Assembly: GCA_963749875.1 (NCBI GenBank)
Contig: CAVVOX010000006.1
Coordinates: 1-64,000, forward strand
Direction: 5' to 3'
DNA from: JAHQVI01 sp963749875
GTDB taxonomy: Bacteria; Pseudomonadota; Alphaproteobacteria; Rhizobiales; Rhodomicrobiaceae
DNA: 64,000 bases
Part shown: one piece after another, positions 1-9,342 of the stretch
How positions within the stretch are numbered: position 1 is the first letter of the stretch
Layout: each line of letters starts with the position of its first letter
Program-made: the position numbers and the translations under genes
The notes under the pieces: generated by a model
Databases searched by the model: none
What the model saw: only the letters and a program-made list of their open reading frames with translations
What the model was told of the DNA's origin: nothing

Positions 1-20
1 TAGAGCGGTTTATGTTCTAA

Positions 21-293
21 GCTGCTTTCTTAAGTAACGCTCCCATTGCGGTCGGCGCTTGGCTTGCCTTTAAAGTTGCCTCCAAATGGCAAGCTTGGAC
101 TAACGTAATCGCGGTTCCGAAGGTGATCAAAGGCTTCGAAGACGAACTTGACTTTCTAATTGCGCGCCGTCGTTGGGGCTCCCACGTCCTCATGACCTTT
201 CTGATCGGGACCGCATACAACATTCTCGCAGGAATGCTCGGAGCCGCAGTTGCTCTCCACTGGCATCAGATCTCCAATTTCGTGGGCTCGTAA
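21..293 (+). pseudogene. 5'-truncated fragment of a small membrane-associated protein
   Basis: An open frame runs from just after a stop at 18-20 to TAA at 291-293 and has no usable start codon. The 90 residues look protein-like: an amphipathic N-terminal part, a charged stretch (KVIKGFEDELDFLIARRR), then one hydrophobic segment (about residues 58-80) rich in Gly, Ala and Leu. An ATG-TTC-TAA triplet series directly precedes it in the same frame, so a point mutation or an upstream indel could have cut it off from its start. The antisense frame over 17-223 is also open and cannot be excluded. I do not recognise the family. Confidence 0.3.
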
Positions 294-352
294 CCGCCTC
301 AGTGTCACTCCGAAAACAGACACGACCTTACTTAGCACCGGAGGGAAGCTGC

Positions 353-1195
353 TCAGAGTTCCGAAACATCGATCAAGGTCTGTCCTGTTTCCATGTGGTG
401 AAACCAAGCGAGGTTCGGCTGGATTGAGGCGCGGTCCACATTCGGGGCGCCACGTCCCTGCTGCAGATGCCCCAGATCGACGGTCCGCGTTTCGCTGGAG
501 ATGCGGGCCTCGTCCGTCGCGTTCGGCACGCTCGCGTGCAGATGCGACGCCGAGAAAGCGACAAGCGAACCCGGCGGGACAACGAGACAGACCGCATCGC
601 TCCACTCGACCGGCTCCTGGGCCGTCGGCAAGGTCGGATAGTCCGGCTCTTTCAATGCGCGCTGCCATTGCCAGCCATCGCTATCGTTCTCAACAGCCCG
701 CTCCCAATAGCGCGGGAAGATCGCCATGGTCCGCCCAGCGGTGAGGTCATAGATCGGGAGCCACCAGTTGATCTGGCAATCGAGCCCGGCGCCCCAGCTG
801 TCGCGATGCGGCGGAAGGGCGCCGAAGCCGGGCGCGTAGGCGGCCTGGAATGGCGGCGCGGCGCGCAGAGAGAATTTGTCGGCAAATGTCGTTTCCGGGC
901 TCACGCCGGCCTCGATCAATGCGCTGCGGTAAAGCGCGCCGACCGTCTCGCTCTTGCGGAATCGGCTGCGCGCCCGCTTCATGCGCTCCCGGTAAGCCTC
1001 CATGCCGAGCGGTTCGAACGCCGTGGTCGGTGGCAAACCCTCGAACACATCGCGGAGAATGCGCCGCGCCGCTTCGACGAGGTCGGCAACCGGCCGGAGG
1101 CCGTCAATGACCAGAATGTGCCCGGCAAACACGGCATCGGCCAGGGCATCCGGCGGGAGCCCACCGCTCAGATGCCGGATGAAGTCCTTGTTCAT
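353..1195 (-). CDS. Putative Fe(II)/2-oxoglutarate-type oxygenase (phytanoyl-CoA dioxygenase-like)
   Basis: The 280-residue protein has the spaced metal-ligand pattern of the cupin-fold oxygenases: HRD at residues 130-132 (His130, Asp132) and a distal His in the SHLHASVPN stretch (His218 or His220). Arginines follow in RISSETRTVDL (231, 237) that could bind 2-oxoglutarate. Hydrophobic strands (QINWWLPIYDL, CLVVPPGSLVAFSAS) fit the jelly-roll core. This suggests hydroxylation or oxidative tailoring of a small molecule in the cytoplasm; the substrate is unknown. A purine-rich AGGCGGAG lies directly before the ATG, which supports the start. It is transcribed away from the GcvT-like gene at 1382, so the two may share a control region. 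The family call is inferred from motif spacing only. Confidence 0.55.
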   Translation of the reverse strand: MNKDFIRHLSGGLPPDALADAVFAGHILVIDGLRPVADLVEAARRILRDVFEGLPPTTAFEPLGMEAYRERMKRARSRFRKSETVGALYRSALIEAGVSPETTFADKFSLRAAPPFQAAYAPGFGALPPHRDSWGAGLDCQINWWLPIYDLTAGRTMAIFPRYWERAVENDSDGWQWQRALKEPDYPTLPTAQEPVEWSDAVCLVVPPGSLVAFSASHLHASVPNATDEARISSETRTVDLGHLQQGRGAPNVDRASIQPNLAWFHHMETGQTLIDVSEL

Positions 1196-1381
1196 CTCCG
1201 CCTCGCGAACTCCGCGTTAATCCGCCTCTCGATGATAACAGGAGCAAAACGACATGCTGGCGCAGTCGCGACCTCCGCACGCCGATTTTGGAATGGCCGA
1301 GGTCGCTTTTAGCTTATCGCCCGCGCGCCACTTGTGGCTTTCTCAATCTCATTAATCCCCCGTGTCGATGAGAGGCATGCC

Positions 1382-2740
1382 ATGGCTGTGCTGGACTTAG
1401 TGCAGACGGACGAGACGCAGGGCGTCTCGCCAAACCGCTCCCACCCCAACGTTCCCGACATCGACCAGTCGGACCGGTTGGTTCCTATCAATCTGCGCCA
1501 GTCCGGGCCGACGCCGGTCCAGATGCTGATCTCGACGCGGGTGCGCAAATCGCCGTTCTGGCACCTGTCGGTCGAGGCCGGCTGCTGGCGCGCGACGGTC
1601 TATAACCGGATCTACCATCCGCGCGGCTATGTCCGCCCCGAAGATGGCGGCGCGATGGCGGAATATGATGCGCTGGTCAATCGCGTGACGGTTTGGAATG
1701 TCGCGGTCGAGCGCCAGATCCGTGTCAAAGGTCCGGATGCTGAAAGCTTCGTCAACTATGTCATCACGCGCGACGCGACCAAGATCAAGCCGATGCACGG
1801 CAAATACGCCATTCTCTGCAATGAAAAGGGCGGCATTCTGAACGATCCCGTGCTCCTGCGGCTTGCCGAGGACGAGTTCTGGTTCTCGATCTCCGACAGC
1901 GATCTGATGATGTGGCTGCAGGGCGTGAATGTCGGCAAGGGCTACAATGTCGATATCGCCGAGATCGATGTCTCGCCGCTGCAGATCCAGGGGCCGCTCT
2001 CGGAAGATCTGATGGCGGAGCTGTTCGGCGATGCCGTCCGCACCATGCCTTATTATGGCCTGATGCGGGCAAAGCTCGCCGGCGCCGATGTGCTCGTCAG
2101 CCAGACGGGCTTCACCGGCGAGAAGGGCTACGAGATCTACACGATCGACTCCACCATTCACGCCGAGGCGATCTGGTACGCTGTGCGCGGCGCGGGCGCG
2201 AGCTATGGCCTGCGCGTGATCGCCCCGGCCCATCACCGCCGCGTTGCGGCGGGCATCCTGTCCTGGGGTCAGGATCTCGACAATGAGACCTCGCCCTTCC
2301 AGGTCAATCTGTCCTATCAGGTGCCGCGCAAGAAACAGGCCGACTATATCGGCAAGGCGGAGCTGGAGCGGCAGCGCGCGCAGATCGATGCGGGCGAGTT
2401 CCCGTTCAAGATGCGCCTGGTGGGAATCCAATTGGGCGGCAAGCCGATCACCGATTATGCCAATGATTTCTGGCTGATCTCGGAGCCGGAAGGCAACCGC
2501 GTCGGCTATGTCACCTCGCCCTGGTGGTCGCCGGAGCTGCAGACCAATATTGCGCTGTGCTGGGTGCCGAACCGGCTGTCCGAAATCGGCACGCGCCTGA
2601 CGGTCGAGGTGCCGGAAGCCTATTGCGAGCAATCGGGCAAGCCCGTGGGCGCGGTGGTGGCCGAAGTGCCGTTCCGGCCTTCGGTCAATCCGAGCGCACG
2701 CGAACAGGCGAAGGCCCGCGGCCGGGATTTTGCGTACTGA
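1382..2740 (+). CDS. GcvT-family folate-dependent aminomethyl/methyltransferase (DmdA/LigM-like)
   Basis: The 452-residue protein matches the folate-binding GcvT fold seen in glycine-cleavage T-protein, DMSP demethylase DmdA and aryl O-demethylase LigM. Clear elements are the RDATKIKPMHGKYAILCNEKGGILNDPVLLRL block, the QIQGP block, TGFTGEKGYEIY and the C-terminal GYVTSPWWSPELQTNIAL strand region. The length is close to LigM (about 470) and longer than T-protein or DmdA (about 370). It stands alone without gcvH or gcvP, so tetrahydrofolate-dependent demethylation of some methylated substrate is more likely than glycine cleavage. An upstream in-frame ATG at 1334 exists, but GAGAGG six bases before 1382 favours the later start. 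The exact substrate cannot be read from sequence. Confidence 0.75.
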   Translation: MAVLDLVQTDETQGVSPNRSHPNVPDIDQSDRLVPINLRQSGPTPVQMLISTRVRKSPFWHLSVEAGCWRATVYNRIYHPRGYVRPEDGGAMAEYDALVNRVTVWNVAVERQIRVKGPDAESFVNYVITRDATKIKPMHGKYAILCNEKGGILNDPVLLRLAEDEFWFSISDSDLMMWLQGVNVGKGYNVDIAEIDVSPLQIQGPLSEDLMAELFGDAVRTMPYYGLMRAKLAGADVLVSQTGFTGEKGYEIYTIDSTIHAEAIWYAVRGAGASYGLRVIAPAHHRRVAAGILSWGQDLDNETSPFQVNLSYQVPRKKQADYIGKAELERQRAQIDAGEFPFKMRLVGIQLGGKPITDYANDFWLISEPEGNRVGYVTSPWWSPELQTNIALCWVPNRLSEIGTRLTVEVPEAYCEQSGKPVGAVVAEVPFRPSVNPSAREQAKARGRDFAY

Positions 2741-3168
2741 TCCTGGCGATCAGGTCGAGCGGCCAGGCTATCTCGCCATAGCCCGGCCGCCGCAATTTTC
2801 TATAGCGAGACCAGTTTGGGTGGAAGCGACCCGATCTGCGGGAGCTGCTGCTCACCTATCCCATAGGAGGGGCCTGCGAAATGTGGCCCCATTTCCTCGT
2901 CGTCCCGGAAGCCTGAAGGGCTATCCGGGACCCACTCGCGGTTCGGCAAACACTGGGTCGGATAGAGAAGCGAGTAGGCCCCGGCTCGCGAACCTTTACG
3001 GTGAGCGACGCTTGTCTGGTCGCGATCAGCAAGACATCGCGACAAGCGCTCACCTTGGGCCGGGGCGACGCAGAGTGTGTTGTTCCGCAGAAGTCTTCCT
3101 CGGGAGAGGGGGCTGCCGACGCAAGCGTGATAGATTCGGCTCAAGATGATCCCGCCGTAGCGCAACGC

Positions 3169-3200
3169 GCGTCCATCCCCGCGAAGGCGGGGATGGACGC
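3169..3200. repeat. Perfect 14-bp inverted repeat, GAAG loop
   Basis: GCGTCCATCCCCGC (3169-3182) and its exact reverse complement (3187-3200) are separated by GAAG. This CATCCCCGCGAAGGCGGGGATG type of palindrome is a well-known dispersed intergenic element in alphaproteobacteria. It can fold into a very stable hairpin and may act in mRNA 3' end stability or termination between the convergent GcvT-like gene and gltA. Confidence 0.7.
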
Positions 3201-3227
3201 GGGAACAGTTGCGCGCGCCTTTTGAAA

Positions 3228-3279
3228 TAGATCAACTTAACCTCGCTCAAGTGATTCCACTTGAACGAGGGTTGATCTA
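3228..3279. repeat. Long imperfect palindrome centred on CAAGTGATTCCACTTG
   Basis: TAGATCAAC at 3228-3236 pairs with GTTGATCTA at 3271-3279. The inner arms CCTCGCTCAAGTG and CACTTGAACGAGG pair around ATTC with one mismatch, and a few unpaired bases separate outer and inner arms. The element is about 52 bp and sits 24 bases downstream of the GCGGGGATG palindrome. It is probably another copy of a dispersed intergenic repeat, possibly serving as the gltA 3' hairpin. Confidence 0.6.
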
Positions 3280-3312
3280 GCCAAATGACGATGACGGAAT
3301 AAACAGGCGCCG

Positions 3313-4647
3313 TCAGCGGTCGGCGATGTCCACATAATCGCGGGTCGCGGGACCGGTATAGAGCTGGCGCGGCCGGCCGATGCGGTATTCCGGATCCTCG
3401 ATCATTTCCTTCCACTGCGCGATCCAGCCGACCGTGCGCGCGATCGCGAACAGGACGGTGAACATCGAGGTCGGGAAGCCGAGCGCCTTCAGCGTGATGC
3501 CGGAATAGAAGTCGATATTCGGATAGAGCTTCTTCTCGACGAAATATTCATCTTCCAGCGCGATCTTCTCCAACTCCATCGCGACCTGAAGCAGCGGGTC
3601 GTTCTTGACGCCGACCACCTCGAGCACCTCCCGGCAGGTCTTCTGCATGACACGGGCGCGCGGGTCGTAATTCTTGTAGACGCGATGGCCGAAGCCCATC
3701 AGCCGGTATGAATCGTCCTTGTCCTTGGCGCGGGCGATATATTCCGGAATCCGGTCAACCGTGCCAATCTCCTCCAGCATCCTCAACGCGGCCTCATTCG
3801 CGCCGCCATGCGCCGGTCCCCAGAGGCAGGCAATGCCGGCCGCGATACAGGCGAAGGGATTGGCGCCCGAGGAGGATGCGAGCCGCACCGTGGAGGTGGA
3901 GGCGTTCTGTTCGTGATCGGCATGCAGCAGGAAGATGCGGTCCATCGCCCGCGACAGCACCGGATTGACCCGGTATTCGTCGCAAGGCACCGCAAAGCTC
4001 ATATAGAGAAAGTTCGAGGCGTGATCGAGATCGTTGCGCGGGTAGATGAAGGGCTGGCCAATCGAATATTTGTAGGCCATGGCCGCGATGGTCGGCATCT
4101 TGGCGATCATCCGGATCGCGGCGATGTCGCGCTGGACCGGATCGGTGATGTCGGTGGAGTCGTGATAGAACGCCGACAGCGCGCCCACGACGCCGACCAT
4201 GATGGCCATGGGATGAGCATCCCGGCGGAACCCCGTATAGAACCGGTTCATCTGCTCATGCAGCATGGTGTGATAGGTGACCCGGTTTATGAAATCGTCA
4301 TATTGCTCGCGGTCGGGCAGCTCCCCGTAAAGCAGAAGGTGCGCGGTCTCCAGGAAATTGCCGTTCTCGGCAAGCTGTTCGATCGGATAGCCCCGGTGCA
4401 GGAGAACGCCCTGCTCGCCGTCGATGAAGGTGATGTCGGAACGGCAGCTCGCGGTCGAGGTATAGCCGGGATCGTAGGTGAAGCAGCCGGTCTCGGTGTA
4501 GAATTTGGAAATATCGATGACGTCCGGCCCCATCGTGCCGGCATAGACCGGAAGCTCGACCTGTTTGCCGTCAATCGTGAAGGTCGCCGTGCTTTTCGGT
4601 TCCAGCTTGTCCTTATACGGCATAGGTCTTGGGCCCACACGGTTCAT
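3313..4647 (-). CDS. gltA: Citrate synthase (type II)
   Basis: The 444-residue protein condenses oxaloacetate with acetyl-CoA in the first step of the TCA cycle. Family landmarks are complete: HADHEQNAST (about residue 240), GPAHGGANEAAL with the active-site His (about 278), MGFGHRVYKNYDPRA with the substrate-binding His (about 320) and NIDFYSG with the catalytic Asp (about 376). The length and N-terminal beta domain (FTIDGKQVELPVYAGTMGP) fit the hexameric, NADH-regulated type II enzymes of proteobacteria. AGGAG seven bases before the ATG supports the start. It lies downstream of gltX on the same strand, with about 170 bases between them and no clear shared operon signal. Confidence 0.97.
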   Translation of the reverse strand: MNRVGPRPMPYKDKLEPKSTATFTIDGKQVELPVYAGTMGPDVIDISKFYTETGCFTYDPGYTSTASCRSDITFIDGEQGVLLHRGYPIEQLAENGNFLETAHLLLYGELPDREQYDDFINRVTYHTMLHEQMNRFYTGFRRDAHPMAIMVGVVGALSAFYHDSTDITDPVQRDIAAIRMIAKMPTIAAMAYKYSIGQPFIYPRNDLDHASNFLYMSFAVPCDEYRVNPVLSRAMDRIFLLHADHEQNASTSTVRLASSSGANPFACIAAGIACLWGPAHGGANEAALRMLEEIGTVDRIPEYIARAKDKDDSYRLMGFGHRVYKNYDPRARVMQKTCREVLEVVGVKNDPLLQVAMELEKIALEDEYFVEKKLYPNIDFYSGITLKALGFPTSMFTVLFAIARTVGWIAQWKEMIEDPEYRIGRPRQLYTGPATRDYVDIADR

Positions 4648-4819
4648 TACTCATCTCCTGCGTCAAGGGGACATCGTCTCGGCGGCGTGGTGCTCCGGCG
4701 ATTTGTTGCAGCGCGTGGCACCTATTTTGCGGCGCAATAATAGACCGCGGCTTCGCGCGCGTCCAGCCAGTCGAGGTTGCCGCTCAAATTTTAGGCGCGA
4801 TCGGCGGCGTGTGTCGCCG

Positions 4820-6262
4820 CTAGCCCTTCAAGGCCTGATCCTTAATGCGCGCCAAGGCTTCCTCGCGCCCCAAAACCACAAGCACGTCAAAGATGCCGGA
4901 CGATACGGTACGCCCGGTTAAGGCGGCACGCAATGGTTGGGCGAGGTCGCCGAGTTTCACGTTTATGTGCTCGGCATGGGCCCTGACGGCGGCCTCGATT
5001 GCCTCGGCGGTCCATTCATCGAGCCCGGCAAGACGCTCATGGAGAGAGGCGAGCCGCTCGCGTGCCTCGGGTTTGAGCAGTTTCGCGGCCTTCTCTTCGA
5101 GTTCGAGCGGACGCCTGGCGAAAAGGAATGCGGCATTGTCAAGCAGCTCGATAAGGGTCTTGGCGCGTTCCTTCAGGCCGGGCATCGCCAGTTTCAGCTT
5201 ACGCCAGTCGTCCTCGCTCAGACCGGCGGCATAGACCTTTTCCCTCGGCAGATGCGGGAGCAGGGCGCGGAGCGCCACAATCAGCTCCTCGTCGCTCGCC
5301 GAACGGATATAGTGGCCATTGAGATTTTCGAGTTTGACGAAGTCGAAGCGCGCCGGTGATTTGCCCAGCGCATCGAAGCCGAACCAGAAGATCATTTGTT
5401 CCGTCGAGATGATCTCGTCATCGCCGTGGCTCCAGCCAAGCCGGACCAGATAGTTGCGCATTGCGGCCGGCAGATAGCCCATGGCGCGATAGGCATCGAC
5501 CCCCAATGCGCCATGCCGCTTGGACATCTTGGCGCCGTCCGGTCCATGGATCAGCGGGACATGCGCGAAGACCGGCACGTCCCAGCCCATCGCCTTGTAG
5601 ATCTGCGACTGGCGCGCGGCGTTGGTGAGATGGTCGTCGCCGCGGATAATGTGTGTGATGCCCATATCGTGATCATCGACCACCACGGAGAGATTATAGG
5701 TCGGCGAGCCGTCGCTGCGCAGGATGATCAGATCGTCGAGATCCTTGTTCTGGAAGATGACGGGCCCCTGAACCTGATCGTCGACAAGGGTTTCGCCTGA
5801 GATCGGGCTTTTGAAGCGGACCGCGTAAGGCACTCCCTCCGGCGCTTCGCTCGGATCGCGGTCGCGCCAGCGGCCGTCATAGACCGGAGGCCGTCCTTCG
5901 GCGCGGGCCTTTTCGCGCATCGCCTCAAGCTCCTCGGACGTCGCATAGCAGCGATAGGCCTTACCCTCGGCAAGAAGCTGTTTCGCGACCTCGGCGTGGC
6001 GCTCGGCGCCGGCGTGCTGCATGACCGGCTCGCCGTCCCACTCCAGCTCAAGCCAGCGCAGCCCGTCGAGAACGGCGTGGATCGCCTCCTCCGTGGAGCG
6101 CGCCCGGTCGGTGTCCTCGATGCGCAGCAGGAACTGTCCCTCATTGGCTTTGGCGTAAAGCCAGTTGAAGAGCGCCGTACGGGCACCCCCTATATGTAGA
6201 AACCCGGTGGGGGAGGGTGCAAAGCGTGTGACGACTTTACCGGACATGCGATTGCGTTCCAT
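4820..6262 (-). CDS. gltX: Glutamate--tRNA ligase
   Basis: This class I aminoacyl-tRNA synthetase charges tRNA-Glu, and in most alphaproteobacteria also tRNA-Gln for later amidation. The signature FAPSPTGFLHIGGARTALFNW gives the HIGH-type motif (HIGG, about residues 23-26). GAKMSKRHGA (about 246) is the KMSKS loop. The C-terminal helical anticodon-binding part is complete. An open frame continues upstream to 6340, but those residues (Pro, Arg, Ala rich) do not resemble the family. Starts at 6262 (MERNRMSGKVV) or 6247 (MSGKVV) are both plausible and neither has a strong ribosome site. The gene is divergent from comEC. Confidence 0.95.
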   Translation of the reverse strand: MERNRMSGKVVTRFAPSPTGFLHIGGARTALFNWLYAKANEGQFLLRIEDTDRARSTEEAIHAVLDGLRWLELEWDGEPVMQHAGAERHAEVAKQLLAEGKAYRCYATSEELEAMREKARAEGRPPVYDGRWRDRDPSEAPEGVPYAVRFKSPISGETLVDDQVQGPVIFQNKDLDDLIILRSDGSPTYNLSVVVDDHDMGITHIIRGDDHLTNAARQSQIYKAMGWDVPVFAHVPLIHGPDGAKMSKRHGALGVDAYRAMGYLPAAMRNYLVRLGWSHGDDEIISTEQMIFWFGFDALGKSPARFDFVKLENLNGHYIRSASDEELIVALRALLPHLPREKVYAAGLSEDDWRKLKLAMPGLKERAKTLIELLDNAAFLFARRPLELEEKAAKLLKPEARERLASLHERLAGLDEWTAEAIEAAVRAHAEHINVKLGDLAQPLRAALTGRTVSSGIFDVLVVLGREEALARIKDQALKG

Positions 6263-6340
6263 ACAGTCTATGAGTGAGCGAGGCGAAGCTGCCGAGGGTT
6301 TAGCACAGGGAGGCCGCGCGTGTAAGGCGGGCCTTGGCAT

Positions 6341-8581
6341 ATGTCACTGAGTGAAGCGGCCCTGAACCGGGGGGTGCGTCCGATGGCGGAGGCGGCCGGC
6401 GGGCGCTCGGATGCGGTGACGCCCCGATCGCGCGCGAGCTGGGCGGCGGAGATCGCGCAGGCGCTCGATGCCGAACGGGGCCGCTGGTTCCTTTGGCTGC
6501 CGGTGTTTTTCGGCGGCGGAGTTGCGCTCTATCTCTCCTCGCCTACCGAACCGCCCCTGACGCTCGCAATCGCCGCGGTCATGCTCGGCGGCGTTCTGCG
6601 CGTCTTTCTCCATTCGACCGCGCCGCGTCTCATAATGAGCAGCGTGCTTCTCGCGATGGCGCTTGGGCTTCTGACGGCGAAGCTTCACGCGCTCGCCGTC
6701 GATGCGCCGGTTCTCGACCGGACCCTGCGCTATGTGACGGTCGAAGGGTGGGTGGAGCAGCTGGAACGCAGGGACAGCCGGGTCAGGCTGACGCTCAGGC
6801 TCATTCATCTGAACCGTCTCCCGCGCGAGCATTGGCCGCGCCGCGTCCGTGTCAGCGTTCGCGGCGATCCGCCGGCTGTCCTGCCCGGCGATGCGATCCG
6901 GCTTCGCGCAACGCTGATGTCGCCGCCTGAGCCGGCGCTTCCCGGCGGCTTCGACTTCGCCCGGTTCTATTGGTTCAAGGGGATCGGGGCGAGCGGCTAT
7001 GCGATGGGCAAGATCGAAGCACTGGACGCGCCGCCGCCCGAGCCGTGGGATCTGGCCGTTCGCGCCTGGTTCGCCAATCTCCGTCACGCGATTGCGGCGC
7101 GGATCGGTGCGGTGCTGGACGGCGATAGCGGGGCGATCGCCAAGGCGCTGGTCGTCGGCCAAAGGGGGGAGCTGTCCGAGGAGGCGCGCCAATCGCTGCG
7201 CGACGCCGGACTTGCCCATGTGATCGCGATTTCCGGATTCCATATGGCGCTGACGGCGGGCGCGATGTTCTGGTTGATCCGCGCCGTTCTTGCGCTTTTT
7301 CCCGGCATCGCCCTGCGCTTTCCGATAAAGGTCTGGGCCGCGATCGGTGCGCTCGCGATCGCCAGCCTCTATCTTGCCGTTTCGGGGGCGGCGGTCACGG
7401 CGGTGCGCGCCTATATCATGGTGGCCATCATCTTCATCGCGGTCATCCTCAACAGGCCCGCGCTCAGCCTGCGGAATCTGGCGATTGCCGCATTGCTGAT
7501 CCTGGCCGCCATGCCCCAGAGCCTGATCGACGCCGGCTTCCAGATGTCCTTTGCCGCGACCGCCGCGCTGATCGCCTTTTACGAGGTGCGCTTCGGCTAC
7601 CGGTTTCTTGAGGGCTGGCCGGCCCTTGTGGCGCTGCCTCTCCTGTTCCTTGCCGAGGTTCTCACGACGACGGTGCTGGCGAGCCTGGCGGTCGATCCGT
7701 TCGCGGCTTACCATTTCAACCGCATCGCGCTCTATTCGGTCCTCGGCAATCTGCTCGCCATGCCGATCGTGGCATTCGCCATCATGCCGATGGTGCTTTT
7801 GTCTCTCCTTGCGATGCCGGTCGGACTGGAAGCCGGCCCGCTTTGGCTGATGCGGCAGGGGATCGACGCGATGCTGGTGATCGCGAATTTCACCTCGACC
7901 CTGCCGGGCGCATCGCTGATGGTGCCATACTTTGCCGATGGCGCGCTTTCGCTCCTGATCGCGGGCGGGCTTTGGTTGATGATCTGGCGCGGGGGCTGGC
8001 GCTGGTTCGGCCTTATCGGGATCGCGGCCGGTCTTGCGCTTGCCCCGCTCGGGGAGCGCCCGGATATCTGGATCGACCGCGAGGGCAAGCTGGTCGCCAT
8101 TCGCGACAAGGACGGAGCGATCGCGACGCCGGACAACCGCAAGGCGTCCTTCAGCCTGGAAAGGTGGATGGAGGCCGATGGCGATGACAGGCCGGTCAAG
8201 GAGGCGCGCGGCTCAAAGGCGTTTCGTTGCGACCGGGCGAGCTGTATCGCGCTGGTGAAGGGCAAGCTCGTCAGCCATCTCTATCATCCATCCGGCCTCG
8301 CCGAAGACTGCCGGAGAGCGGCAATCCTCATCGCGACATTCCCGATGCCGGAGCGATGTCGGCAACCCGAGCTCGTGATCGACAGTCTGGATCTGAAAGA
8401 AGGCGGCGCGCATACGCTGCGCATCGAGGGGAACCGCATTATTGTCCGCACCGCGAATGGCAGGCGCGGCAACCGGCCATGGGTCATGAGCTATCGGCGG
8501 CGCCAAAGAATACCGGCCATTGCCTCGGAGGGCGACTCCGGCGCCAATGTCGGTGGGAAGGAGGGCGGGCCGTCTCAGTAA
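6341..8581 (+). CDS. comEC: ComEC/Rec2-family DNA uptake channel protein
   Basis: The 746-residue polytopic inner-membrane protein belongs to the ComEC/Rec2 family that moves single-stranded DNA into the cytoplasm during natural transformation. An N-terminal pair of membrane helices (WFLWLPVFFGGGVALYL and the next) is followed by the OB-like DUF4131 part (RTLRYVTVEGWVEQLERRDSRVRLTLRL). The Competence domain then begins with HVIAISGFHMALTAG (about residue 296) and has many membrane helices. The C-terminal part after about residue 560 is short and lacks a recognisable metallo-beta-lactamase HxHxDH motif, as is common in alphaproteobacteria. It overlaps the end of lexA by 7 bases, tail to tail. 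Other competence genes are not visible here. Confidence 0.88.
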   Translation: MSLSEAALNRGVRPMAEAAGGRSDAVTPRSRASWAAEIAQALDAERGRWFLWLPVFFGGGVALYLSSPTEPPLTLAIAAVMLGGVLRVFLHSTAPRLIMSSVLLAMALGLLTAKLHALAVDAPVLDRTLRYVTVEGWVEQLERRDSRVRLTLRLIHLNRLPREHWPRRVRVSVRGDPPAVLPGDAIRLRATLMSPPEPALPGGFDFARFYWFKGIGASGYAMGKIEALDAPPPEPWDLAVRAWFANLRHAIAARIGAVLDGDSGAIAKALVVGQRGELSEEARQSLRDAGLAHVIAISGFHMALTAGAMFWLIRAVLALFPGIALRFPIKVWAAIGALAIASLYLAVSGAAVTAVRAYIMVAIIFIAVILNRPALSLRNLAIAALLILAAMPQSLIDAGFQMSFAATAALIAFYEVRFGYRFLEGWPALVALPLLFLAEVLTTTVLASLAVDPFAAYHFNRIALYSVLGNLLAMPIVAFAIMPMVLLSLLAMPVGLEAGPLWLMRQGIDAMLVIANFTSTLPGASLMVPYFADGALSLLIAGGLWLMIWRGGWRWFGLIGIAAGLALAPLGERPDIWIDREGKLVAIRDKDGAIATPDNRKASFSLERWMEADGDDRPVKEARGSKAFRCDRASCIALVKGKLVSHLYHPSGLAEDCRRAAILIATFPMPERCRQPELVIDSLDLKEGGAHTLRIEGNRIIVRTANGRRGNRPWVMSYRRRQRIPAIASEGDSGANVGGKEGGPSQ

Positions 8582-9273
8582 CGCCGCAGCAGCCCGACGA
8601 GCCTGCCCTGGATGCGGATGCGGTCCGGACCGAAAATCCGCGTCTCATAGGCGGGATTGGCAGCCTCGAGCGCGACGGACTGACCCTTGCGGCGGAAGCG
8701 CTTCAATGTCGCTTCCTCATCGTCCACGAGCGCGACGACGATGTCACCATTGCTTGCGGTGTCCATCCGTCTGATGATCACGGTGTCGCCGTCGAGAATG
8801 CCCGCGTCGATCATCGAATCGCCCTTGACCTCGAGAGCGAAATGCTCGCCTGAGGCCAGCATTTCATCGGGAACATTGATCGTGTGGCTGTGATTCTCGA
8901 TGGCCGCGCGCGGCACGCCCGCCGCGATCCGCCCCATGACGGGAACGCCGGACGAATAGCCGTCGCCGTCATCGACCTCGCTGAAGCCGCGCCTGCGGGA
9001 TCCCTCGATGACCGCCGGCGAGAAGCCGGGCGATGAGCGTCTGAAACTCGGCTGCGAGGGTTCGGGCAGCCTGATGATTTCCAGGGCGCGCGCCCGGTGC
9101 GGCAGCCGTTTTATGAAGCCGCGCTCTTCAAGCGCCGTGATCAGACGGTGAATGCCCGATTTGGATCGCAAATCGAGCGCCTCCTTCATCTCGTCATAAG
9201 AGGGCGGCACACCCGTCTCTTTAAGCCTCTCATGGATGAAGAGAAGCAGTTCTTTCTGCTTGGGCGTCAGCAT
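8575..9273 (-). CDS. lexA: LexA repressor, SOS response
   Basis: LexA represses DNA-damage genes and inactivates itself when RecA filaments form. The winged-helix N-terminus (LTPKQKELLLFIHERLKETGVPPSYDEMKEAL...SGIHRLITALEERGFI) is followed by a long linker and the S24 protease domain. The self-cleavage site is Ala118-Gly119 in MGRIAAGVP, the nucleophile Ser153 in KGDSMIDAGI and the base Lys191 in EATLKRF. The length of 232 fits alphaproteobacterial LexA. Its own operator overlaps the promoter (9343-9371), so negative autoregulation is expected. The 3' ends of lexA and comEC overlap by 7 bases. Confidence 0.97.
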   Translation of the reverse strand: MLTPKQKELLLFIHERLKETGVPPSYDEMKEALDLRSKSGIHRLITALEERGFIKRLPHRARALEIIRLPEPSQPSFRRSSPGFSPAVIEGSRRRGFSEVDDGDGYSSGVPVMGRIAAGVPRAAIENHSHTINVPDEMLASGEHFALEVKGDSMIDAGILDGDTVIIRRMDTASNGDIVVALVDDEEATLKRFRRKGQSVALEAANPAYETRIFGPDRIRIQGRLVGLLRRY

Positions 9274-9342
9274 CCTTCTTCCCCAAAGCCGGTCACGGTC
9301 GTGGCCGACCGTTGATTATCGAGTTTGTACAAAGCAGGAACA

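Larger units (their letters stand above)
2741..3312. other. Intergenic region with palindromic repeats, no gene seen
   Basis: No convincing coding sequence lies in these 572 bases. Directly after the GcvT-like gene a GC-rich hairpin (about 2760-2790, arms around CGGC and GGCTAT) is followed by AATTTTC and could be a weak terminator. Further right are imperfect inverted repeats (around 2900-2940 with CCCGGA/TCCGGG arms, and 2995-3065 with GTGAGCG/CGCTCAC arms), then two clear palindromes listed separately. The whole block looks like stacked intergenic repeat elements between two convergent genes. Confidence 0.5.

Noticed and set aside
1196..1381. Glycine riboswitch upstream of the GcvT-like gene
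   Set aside because: No tandem aptamer features or conserved cores are visible in this short leader, and the gene is not part of a gcv operon.
1397..2632. Long open frame antisense to the GcvT-like gene (411 codons)
   Set aside because: It mirrors the codon bias of the sense gene, is rich in Arg/Asp/Ile without domain pattern, and the sense frame has clear family motifs.
2830..3165. Open frames in the gap between the GcvT-like gene and gltA
   Set aside because: They fall on palindromic repeats, lack ribosome sites and have no protein-like pattern.
6344..7714. Antisense open frame over comEC
   Set aside because: Arg/Asp/His-rich shadow with no motif; comEC is well supported on the other strand.
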